Origin: JALZUV01 sp964654855
Lineage (GTDB): Bacteria; Pseudomonadota; Alphaproteobacteria; Rickettsiales; JALZUV01
NCBI GenBank assembly: GCA_964654855.1
Contig: CAZZJS010000011.1
Coordinates: 1-28,069, forward strand
Reading direction: 5' to 3'
DNA length: 28,069 bases
A program made the position numbers and the translations under genes. The notes under the pieces are model-generated. The model was not told the DNA's origin and did no database searches. It saw only the letters and a list, made by a program, of their open reading frames with translations. Shown here in pieces: positions 7,290 to 13,697 of the stretch; within the stretch, counting starts at the first letter, position 1; each line of letters opens with the position of its first letter.

Positions 7290-8501
7290 ATGGTGAAGGT
7301 AGCAATTGGCTTAGGCAGCAATTTAGGCGAGAGAGAGACGAATTTGCATCGCGCGGTGGAACACATGCGCGGCTTTATTCAGGATGTGCAGCTCTCTGGC
7401 TTTTATGAAACGCCAGCTTTGCTCACAGAAGATGCACCAGAAGAATGGAACATTCCCTTTATCAATGCGGCCTTGATAGGCGAAACAGATTTGACTCCAC
7501 AAGAATTATTGCAAAAATTGCAACAGATTGAACATGAGATGGGGCGCGAAAAGCAGGGTAAATGGAGCCCGCGAATTATTGATTTAGATATTCTGCTTTA
7601 TGGTGACGAAGTGCTGGAGAGTGAGGCACTAACGATCCCGCACCCTCATATGCTAAAACGTGACTTTGTGATGAAGCCGTTGAAGGAAATTGCACCAAAT
7701 TGGATGCATCCGGTGGCGGGTAAAATAGTGGCGCAACTTGCAGTGACTAAGATTGTAGGGATTGTGAATGTCACGCCCGATTCCTTCTCGGATGGGGGCA
7801 ACGCTTTCGATTCGAAAGCAGCAATTGCGCATGCCCAGAAATTGCTCACCGATGGTGCATATATGTTAGATATTGGCGCTGAATCAACCCGCCCAAATGC
7901 GGAATTTATCTCGCCTGAGCGAGAATGGGAACGCTTAGAGCCCGTGCTAACGGAACTTGCTGGGAAGGCGTCAATAAGTGTGGATACACGTCATACAGAA
8001 ACAGCATCTAAAGCACTTCATTTAGGCGTTGAGATGATTAATGATGTTTCGGCAGCTAGTAATGATGCTTTGATTGAAGCGGTGGCGGCGCATCCAACCG
8101 CGCACTATGTGTTGATGCATTCGCTTTCGGTTCCGGCGGATCCTGATAAGGTTGTGAATAATAATTTGGATGTGGTGCAAGAAGTGCTGAATTTTGCACA
8201 AGAGAAGATCACATGGTTAGAAGAAAAGGGTTTCGCTAAAAATCGTATCATCTTTGATGTGGGGATTGGCTTCGGCAAAACGGCAAAGCAATCGGTGGAG
8301 TTGATTAATCGCATTGAAGAGTTCCATTTGCTGGGAGTACCGCTTTATGTCGGCCATTCGCGCAAATCGTTTATGAAGATTTTTACCGATGCTCCTGCGC
8401 ATGAACGTGATGAGCTGACATTGAAATATTCCAAACAGATGGCGGCAAGCGGGGTGGAATATTTGCGCGTGCATAATGTGGAGATTCACGATGGGGTTTG
8501 A
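7290..8501 (+). CDS. folKP: Bifunctional HPPK-DHPS folate synthesis protein
   Basis: This is one polypeptide for two successive folate steps. Residues 1-150 are hydroxymethyldihydropterin pyrophosphokinase (Gly-Leu-Gly-Ser-Asn-Leu-Gly-Glu-Arg; Trp-Ser-Pro-Arg-Ile-Ile-Asp-Leu-Asp with metal ligands D98 and D100). Residues 154-403 are dihydropteroate synthase (Asn-Val-Thr-Pro-Asp-Ser-Phe-Ser-Asp-Gly-Gly at 160-170, Gly-Ala-Glu-Ser-Thr-Arg-Pro at 196-202, Gly-His-Ser-Arg-Lys-Ser-Phe at 355-361). The order FolK-FolP is the one known from Rickettsia and eukaryotic fusions. The DHPS pterin-site loop reads Asp-Val-Gly-Ile-Gly-Phe-Gly-Lys, with Val in place of the usual Pro. It overlaps folC by 11 nt. 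No Shine-Dalgarno sequence precedes the start. Confidence 0.95.
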   Translation: MVKVAIGLGSNLGERETNLHRAVEHMRGFIQDVQLSGFYETPALLTEDAPEEWNIPFINAALIGETDLTPQELLQKLQQIEHEMGREKQGKWSPRIIDLDILLYGDEVLESEALTIPHPHMLKRDFVMKPLKEIAPNWMHPVAGKIVAQLAVTKIVGIVNVTPDSFSDGGNAFDSKAAIAHAQKLLTDGAYMLDIGAESTRPNAEFISPEREWERLEPVLTELAGKASISVDTRHTETASKALHLGVEMINDVSAASNDALIEAVAAHPTAHYVLMHSLSVPADPDKVVNNNLDVVQEVLNFAQEKITWLEEKGFAKNRIIFDVGIGFGKTAKQSVELINRIEEFHLLGVPLYVGHSRKSFMKIFTDAPAHERDELTLKYSKQMAASGVEYLRVHNVEIHDGV

Positions 8502-9699
8502 TCCTGATCCAGAATTGGCGGCGCTATTGGAGCAGTTGCCTAATCCGCATTTAAAGGTGATTGAACCGGGGTTAGAACGAACTCATGCTTTGTTGAAGGC
8601 GGTAGGAAATCCACATCATACGCTTCCTCCTGTGATTCATATTGCTGGTACGAATGGCAAAGGCTCTACCTTGGCGCTGATTCAAGCCATATTGGAGGAG
8701 GCTGGAAAGCGAGTGCATAAATATACCTCGCCGCATTTGGTGAGTTTTACGGAGCGTATCGTGTTGGCGGGTAAGCCGATCACCAAAGCACAACTCATGC
8801 CCATTTTACAGCGAATCAAAGATTTGCAAGAAGAGGCTCCCAGTACGTTTTTTGAGGCGACAACGGTGGCTGCACTCATGGCTTTTGCGAAAGCGCCTGC
8901 AGATGTGGTGTTGCTTGAAACAGGGCTTGGCGGAAGGCTTGATTCTACCAATATCCTTGAAAAGCCACTAGCTAATATCATTACGCCGATTGGGTTAGAT
9001 CATCAAGAATATCTGGGTGATACGATTGCAAGAATTGCGGGTGAGAAGGCGGGTATCTTGCGAGAGGGTGTACCAGCTTTTATTGCGCCACAAGAGTCAG
9101 AAGCGATGGAAGCTATTTTACAAAAACCGGCAGAATTTCATCTTTGCGATGGTCAATTAGCGGCGGAGTTTCCATCTCCCAATTTATTGGGAGAACACCA
9201 AAAGCAGAATGCTGCATTGGCGGTGATGGTCGTGCAACATCTTTATCCTGAAGTGACGATAGATCAGATAACCGAAGGATTACAGAAAGTGAGTTGGCCT
9301 GCACGGCTACAACGTATCGAGCATCCAAATGTACCAGAAGAGATTCCGCTCTATCTGGATGGGGCTCATAATGTGATGGCGGGACAAAAATTAGCGAACT
9401 GGGCGGATAAATTGCCGCAAAAGCCAGTTTTGGTACTGGCGATGAAGTTTGATAAGGATGCAGAGGCATTTATTAAACTTTGGCAAAATAAAGTGAAAAA
9501 GGTGATTGCGACGATTATCCTTGATGAAACCGAATATGTTGCACCTGAGAAGGTTTCTGAAATATGCCAATCACTTGATATTGAATGTGAAATTGAGTCT
9601 GATGTGAGTGCAGCATTAGCTATGGCATCAACGCATCAGCATCCTATCATTATTTGCGGTTCACTCTATTTAGCGGGTGCAATCTTAGCAAAAAATTAA
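8491..9699 (+). CDS. folC: Folylpolyglutamate synthase / dihydrofolate synthase
   Basis: FolC adds glutamate to dihydropteroate and extends the folate glutamate tail using ATP. The Mur-ligase type P-loop Gly-Thr-Asn-Gly-Lys-Gly-Ser-Thr lies at residues 53-60. Thr-Ser-Pro-His-Leu-Val-Ser-Phe-Thr-Glu-Arg-Ile follows, then Glu-Thr-Gly-Leu-Gly-Gly-Arg-Leu-Asp, and later Leu-Asp-Gly-Ala-His-Asn. The frame is open from 8476. I chose the ATG at 8491 because GTGGAG lies eight bases upstream and it overlaps the folKP stop (ATGGGGTTTGA). This gives 402 residues, close to the usual length. Confidence 0.95.
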   Translation: MGFDPDPELAALLEQLPNPHLKVIEPGLERTHALLKAVGNPHHTLPPVIHIAGTNGKGSTLALIQAILEEAGKRVHKYTSPHLVSFTERIVLAGKPITKAQLMPILQRIKDLQEEAPSTFFEATTVAALMAFAKAPADVVLLETGLGGRLDSTNILEKPLANIITPIGLDHQEYLGDTIARIAGEKAGILREGVPAFIAPQESEAMEAILQKPAEFHLCDGQLAAEFPSPNLLGEHQKQNAALAVMVVQHLYPEVTIDQITEGLQKVSWPARLQRIEHPNVPEEIPLYLDGAHNVMAGQKLANWADKLPQKPVLVLAMKFDKDAEAFIKLWQNKVKKVIATIILDETEYVAPEKVSEICQSLDIECEIESDVSAALAMASTHQHPIIICGSLYLAGAILAKN

Positions 9700-9722
9700 G
9701 GCCTTTATGGTAAAGTGATAAT

Positions 9723-10169
9723 ATGGAATTTGAAGAATTAGCACCTGATGGCACCCCCGTACCTCCTGCAATGACACAGCAGGAGATGCAAGAATCCTTT
9801 GAGCCTATCCAATTTGCGGGCAGCTCGATTGTGCTGCCTGATGGCTGTTATCGCGTGTTTACGTCCGATGATGACTATGTCGAAGTAGAGGCCGCTTCTG
9901 CTTACGAAGCGATGCAAAAAACTGATATTCGTACTCCTCATAAAATTGAACGCTATTCGTTGAATCGTATGGCGGTGTTAACGCAAGAGGTGTTGGAAGA
10001 AAATGCTGGTCCAGCCAGTAAGGTATCAGAAACTGACGCAACACCTGCAACGAATGCAGTCTTGGCTGATGCAAGGCAAGACTCATCTTTGCCGACCGAA
10101 GAAGAAGCTGAAGTACGTGGGTTAGGCGATGATGAGCTTGATGCATTGCTTAATAATAGCGACGAGTAA
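9723..10169 (+). CDS. Acidic protein of unknown function with a FliM-like C-terminal peptide
   Basis: I do not recognise this 148-residue protein. It is strongly acidic and has no signal peptide or membrane segment. Residues 30-90 look folded (Val-Leu-Pro-Asp-Gly-Cys-Tyr-Arg-Val-Phe). Residues 92-130 are Ala/Thr/Glu-rich and probably disordered. The last 15 residues, Leu-Gly-Asp-Asp-Glu-Leu-Asp-Ala-Leu-Leu-Asn-Asn-Ser-Asp-Glu, resemble the N-terminal CheY-binding peptide of the flagellar switch protein FliM (Leu-Ser-Gln-x-Glu-Ile-Asp-Ala-Leu-Leu). No flagellar genes are nearby. It starts 23 bp after folC with TAAAGT six bases before the ATG, so it may have its own leaderless promoter. Confidence 0.75.
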   Translation: MEFEELAPDGTPVPPAMTQQEMQESFEPIQFAGSSIVLPDGCYRVFTSDDDYVEVEAASAYEAMQKTDIRTPHKIERYSLNRMAVLTQEVLEENAGPASKVSETDATPATNAVLADARQDSSLPTEEEAEVRGLGDDELDALLNNSDE

Positions 10170-10214
10170 TTTTTGATTACCGATTCGTAATTCTGATTTT
10201 TAAATCATTTATGT

Positions 10215-10220
10215 TATGGT
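10215..10220 (+). promoter_or_regulatory. -10 element of a probable leaderless promoter (VUT gene)
   Basis: TATGGT is followed by exactly six bases and then the ATG at 10227. No Shine-Dalgarno sequence is present between them. No good -35 is visible. Confidence 0.5.
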
Positions 10221-10226
10221 GCGCGC

Positions 10227-10751
10227 ATGAATTGGCTTAAAGCGCATGTATTCTCTATTAGCTACCTGCTTTTAATTCCGTTTTTGAATTGGGCATTTAG
10301 CTGGGCACCTGTGTGGGGCTTGCCTGGCGGTGGAAGTTGGACTCCCTTTGCTGCCTTGCCCGGTTTGGTGCTGGTATTTAGAGATTTCTCGCAACGTGAG
10401 ATCGGTAATAAAGTGTTGATCTTATTGCTCGTTGGAACGGTGATGTCTTATTTCCTCGCCGCTCCAGAAATCGCCCTTGCGAGTGGATTAGCCTTCATGG
10501 TCAGCGAGTTCGTGGATTGGTTAGTCTATACCATCACCAAACGCCCGCTTTCCTCTCGGATTTTCATCTCCAGCCTCATCGCTGCGCCGGTTGATACCTG
10601 CTTATTCCTCTATGGTGCCGATATGGTCGTACCAGGCGTGCTGACGCTGGGCTCTATCATCGCATCTGTACTTAGCAAATTAGCCGCGGCACTAGCTGTC
10701 GCGTGGATGGTTCGCAAGAGAGAGTTATCAACTCCTCAACTTGCCATATAA
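10227..10751 (+). CDS. VUT family (YhhQ-like) membrane transporter
   Basis: The 174-residue integral membrane protein has about five or six hydrophobic helices. The segment Ala-Ser-Gly-Leu-Ala-Phe-Met-Val-Ser-Glu-Phe-Val-Asp-Trp-Leu-Val-Tyr-Thr (about 84-101), followed by Ser-Ser-Leu-Ile-Ala-Ala-Pro-Val-Asp-Thr-Cys-Leu-Phe, is the core signature of VUT/YhhQ transporters. Characterised members import queuosine precursors such as preQ0. It is somewhat shorter than YhhQ of E. coli (about 220 residues). The substrate here is not determined. Its last 16 bases overlap the end of the convergent purL gene. Confidence 0.82.
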   Translation: MNWLKAHVFSISYLLLIPFLNWAFSWAPVWGLPGGGSWTPFAALPGLVLVFRDFSQREIGNKVLILLLVGTVMSYFLAAPEIALASGLAFMVSEFVDWLVYTITKRPLSSRIFISSLIAAPVDTCLFLYGADMVVPGVLTLGSIIASVLSKLAAALAVAWMVRKRELSTPQLAI

Positions 10752-12937
10752 TTTGGCAACCAGCTTTCGTTTAGCCCACCTAACGCTTTGGTGGAGATGC
10801 TGAATTCACCTTCAACATTGAGCTCGTCTCCACCAGTCGTGCCCAGTTCAGCGAGAGCAATCTCGGCAGTGGCTGCCGCGTCGCGAATGGCTTGGGTATG
10901 CTCCGGGGCAACGGCGAGAAGATAACGTGCCTGATCTTCACCAAAAGCATAAGCGATAGGGTTCGCGCCTTCGGGTAGAGAAATACTTGCGCCGATACCG
11001 TGTTTGAGCGTCATTTCCGCTAAAGATACGAGCAAGCCACCATCGGAAAGATCGTGACAGGCATTAATGCGGCCTTCTTCAATCATTTGGCGGACGAATT
11101 CACCATTATCATATTCTGCGTCTAGATCGACCGGCGGTGGTGCGCCTTCTTCACGTCCTTCAATTTCGTGTAAATAGAGCGAGGCGCCGAGCTGACCTTT
11201 AGTTTCACCTACTAGGAAAAGAGTAAGGTCTGCATTTTCAATACTAGCACCGATGGATTTATCCAGATCTTTAATCAGGCCTACGCCACCAATGGCAGGT
11301 GTTGGGTGAATACCAGTTCCGTTCGTTTCGTTATAAAGTGATACATTGCCTGAAACGACAGGGTAATCGAGGCGCAGGCAAGCTTGACGAATACCGTCAA
11401 TGCCGCCGACTAATTGTCCCATAATTTCAGGGCGTTCAGGATTACCAAAATTCAGGCAGTTGGTGATAGCCATTGGTTTAGCACCCACAGAAATGAGGTT
11501 ACGCCACGTTTCAGCTACGGCTTGTTTGCCGCCTTCAACCGGATCCGCATAGCAATAACGAGGCGTACAATCGGTGCTGATCGCTACGGCTTTTTCGCTG
11601 CCATGAATGCGCACTACGGCTGCATCGCCACCCGGGCGTGCGATTGTATCATTCATAACCATGTGATCATATTGCTCGTAAATCCAACGCTTTGAAGCAA
11701 TCTCTGGGCAAGCCATTAGCGTTTTTAGAGAGGTTTCGAGCGGCGCATCTTTCGTTTCGGTAATCGAAGGCTTTGCCGGGGTCGGCACATGAGGGCGATC
11801 GTAAATAGGTGCCTCATCCGATAGAGGGGAAACAGGCATATCTGCTGCGACATCGCCATGCCATTTAAGCACTAGGCGACCTGTATCGGTGAGTGTGCCG
11901 ATAGTGGCGATATTGAGCTCCCATTTCTTAAAGATACGTTCGGCGACATCTTGTTTTTCAGGCTTTAGTACCATCAACATGCGTTCTTGAGATTCAGAAA
12001 GCATTAGCTCATAAGGCGTCATGCCTTCTTCGCGCATTGGCACTTTATCCAGTTCAAGCTCGATACCGCAGCCACCTTTATCTGCCATCTCTAGCGATGA
12101 AGAGGTGAGGCCAGCTGCGCCCATATCTTGAATGGCGATGATGGCATCTTCTTCCATCAATTCTAGGCACGCTTCGATAAGGAGTTTCTCGGTGAATGGA
12201 TCACCTACTTGAACGGTTGGACGGTTCTCTGCCGAATCATCATCAAATTCAGCGGAAGCCATCGTCGCGCCGTGGATACCGTCGCGGCCAGTTTTAGAGC
12301 CAACATATACGACAGGGTTGCCAATACCGGCGGCGGCAGAATAGAAGATATTATCTGCACGCGCCAAACCGACAGCCATAGCATTGACGAGAATATTACC
12401 ATCATAGCTGCTATGGAATTGTGTTTCACCGCCAACCGTTGGTACGCCAACGCAGTTACCGTAACCGGCAATACCTTCAACGACGCCGTTAACGAGGTGG
12501 CGGGTTTTATGATGTTCAGGTGAGCCAAAACGGAGTGCATTCATGAGTGCAATTGGGCGTGCCCCCATGGTGAATACATCGCGTAGAATCCCACCAACGC
12601 CGGTCGCAGCACCTTGGTAAGGCTCAATGTAAGAAGGGTGATTGTGCGATTCCATCTTAAAGATGATGGCGTCATTATCGCCAATATCGATGATGCCGGC
12701 ATTCTCGCCGGGGCCGCAAATCACGTGCGGCGCTTCGGTTGGTAAAGTGCCAAGATGTTTACGGGTGGTTTTGTAAGAGCAATGCTCTGACCACATGACC
12801 GAGAAAATACCGAGCTCTGTCAGGTTCGGCTCACGCCCCATAATGGTGAGGATTTTATTATATTCATCTTCAGTTAGGCCGAACTGGAGCGCTTGCTCAA
12901 GTAGGGTATCGTCGCTTTTAGCTTGTGTCGCAGTCAT
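10736..12937 (-). CDS. purL: Phosphoribosylformylglycinamidine synthase subunit PurL
   Basis: PurL is the ATP-dependent synthetase subunit that makes FGAM in purine synthesis, working with PurQ (glutaminase) and PurS, neither seen here. At about 733 residues it is the small, Bacillus-type form and not the 1,300-residue fusion. Motifs include Trp-Ser-Glu-His-Cys-Ser-Tyr-Lys near the N-terminus, Gly-Pro-Gly-Glu-Asn-Ala-Gly, and Lys-Met-Glu-Ser-His-Asn-His-Pro with the Gly-Ala-Ala-Thr-Gly-Val-Gly-Gly-Ile-Leu-Arg-Asp loop. A TTG at 12973 in frame would extend it by 12 residues. I chose the ATG at 12937, which gives the usual Met-Thr N-terminus. No Shine-Dalgarno sequence is visible for either. 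Confidence 0.96.
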   Translation of the reverse strand: MTATQAKSDDTLLEQALQFGLTEDEYNKILTIMGREPNLTELGIFSVMWSEHCSYKTTRKHLGTLPTEAPHVICGPGENAGIIDIGDNDAIIFKMESHNHPSYIEPYQGAATGVGGILRDVFTMGARPIALMNALRFGSPEHHKTRHLVNGVVEGIAGYGNCVGVPTVGGETQFHSSYDGNILVNAMAVGLARADNIFYSAAAGIGNPVVYVGSKTGRDGIHGATMASAEFDDDSAENRPTVQVGDPFTEKLLIEACLELMEEDAIIAIQDMGAAGLTSSSLEMADKGGCGIELELDKVPMREEGMTPYELMLSESQERMLMVLKPEKQDVAERIFKKWELNIATIGTLTDTGRLVLKWHGDVAADMPVSPLSDEAPIYDRPHVPTPAKPSITETKDAPLETSLKTLMACPEIASKRWIYEQYDHMVMNDTIARPGGDAAVVRIHGSEKAVAISTDCTPRYCYADPVEGGKQAVAETWRNLISVGAKPMAITNCLNFGNPERPEIMGQLVGGIDGIRQACLRLDYPVVSGNVSLYNETNGTGIHPTPAIGGVGLIKDLDKSIGASIENADLTLFLVGETKGQLGASLYLHEIEGREEGAPPPVDLDAEYDNGEFVRQMIEEGRINACHDLSDGGLLVSLAEMTLKHGIGASISLPEGANPIAYAFGEDQARYLLAVAPEHTQAIRDAAATAEIALAELGTTGGDELNVEGEFSISTKALGGLNESWLPNYMAS

Positions 12938-12987
12938 GCGCGGGAATTTAACGGCGAGTGCCGCTAAAATCAATGGGAAATGCGTGC

Positions 12988-13647
12988 TTAAGCCGCCGTT
13001 ATGACTTTGCTTACGACTTGTTCGATACCTTTTGCGACATTGGCTAGGCTATCTTCACGCATATAGGCGCTGCAGGAAGCAATTTTGAGCGATTCATCGT
13101 AGATAAAAGCGGCAGTTTCGCAATTCTGGTGCGTGCCGCCAAAGGCTTCGATGGCACCTGCTGTGCCCGCATCATCACCAATGGTGAGGGTAGGGGCATA
13201 ATTCCCACTCACAGCGGCAGCTAAAACAGCAGGAGCGATGCAGATTGCGCCGATGGGTTTTTGTTGATCTAGGAATGTTTTAGTAACGCGTTTAAAGTCG
13301 TCATTTACGGTTGCATCAGTACCCTTAACCGCGAGATCAGAGAGGTTTTTGGCGACGCCAAATCCGCCCGGAATAAGAAGCGCATCAAACTCGTTAGTAT
13401 CTAAAGTGGCGAGGTTTTTGACGTCACCGCGGGCGATACGAGCAGACTCAGTCAATACGTTGCGTGATTCGCCAACCGCTTCTTCACTGTTCAGATGATT
13501 GACCACATGCATTTGGTTAATGTTGGGAGCGAAGCATTGCACGCTAGCGCCTTGCTGATCGAGATAGAGGAGAGTGAGAACCGCTTCGCGAATTTCCGCG
13601 CCATCAAGATAACCACAACCGGATAAAATCACCGCTACATTTTTCAT
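12988..13647 (-). CDS. elbB: Isoprenoid biosynthesis glyoxalase ElbB (DJ-1/PfpI superfamily)
   Basis: The 219-residue protein begins Met-Lys-Asn-Val-Ala-Val-Ile-Leu-Ser-Gly-Cys-Gly-Tyr-Leu-Asp-Gly-Ala-Glu-Ile, typical of ElbB. It has Pro-Gly-Gly-Phe-Gly-Val-Ala-Lys-Asn-Leu at 93-102 and the nucleophile-elbow cysteine C136 in Gly-Ala-Ile-Cys-Ile-Ala-Pro-Ala. ElbB of E. coli has weak glyoxalase activity and an unclear physiological role. GAGGAG lies seven bases before the ATG and is part of a small hairpin at 13655-13671. It lies upstream of purL on the same strand with 50 bp between, so the two may be cotranscribed. Confidence 0.93.
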   Translation of the reverse strand: MKNVAVILSGCGYLDGAEIREAVLTLLYLDQQGASVQCFAPNINQMHVVNHLNSEEAVGESRNVLTESARIARGDVKNLATLDTNEFDALLIPGGFGVAKNLSDLAVKGTDATVNDDFKRVTKTFLDQQKPIGAICIAPAVLAAAVSGNYAPTLTIGDDAGTAGAIEAFGGTHQNCETAAFIYDESLKIASCSAYMREDSLANVAKGIEQVVSKVITAA

Positions 13648-13654
13648 TACTTAA

Positions 13655-13671
13655 CTCCTCTTGTTGAGGAA
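13655..13671 (-). promoter_or_regulatory. Hairpin covering the elbB ribosome-binding site
   Basis: On the minus strand, TTCCTC and GAGGAG pair (five Watson-Crick pairs and one G-U) around the loop AACAA. The 3' arm is the elbB Shine-Dalgarno sequence itself, so folding would hide it. The stem is short and probably only marginally stable. Confidence 0.4.
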
Positions 13672-13697
13672 TTAAACTAACTGCTTTGAATTTAGTT

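Noticed and set aside
9113..9469. 118-codon leftward open frame opposite folC
   Set aside because: It is antisense to conserved folC motifs and has no product similarity.
12938..12973. In-frame TTG start extending PurL by 12 residues
   Set aside because: The extension has no family counterpart and no ribosome-binding site. The ATG at 12937 gives a normal N-terminus.
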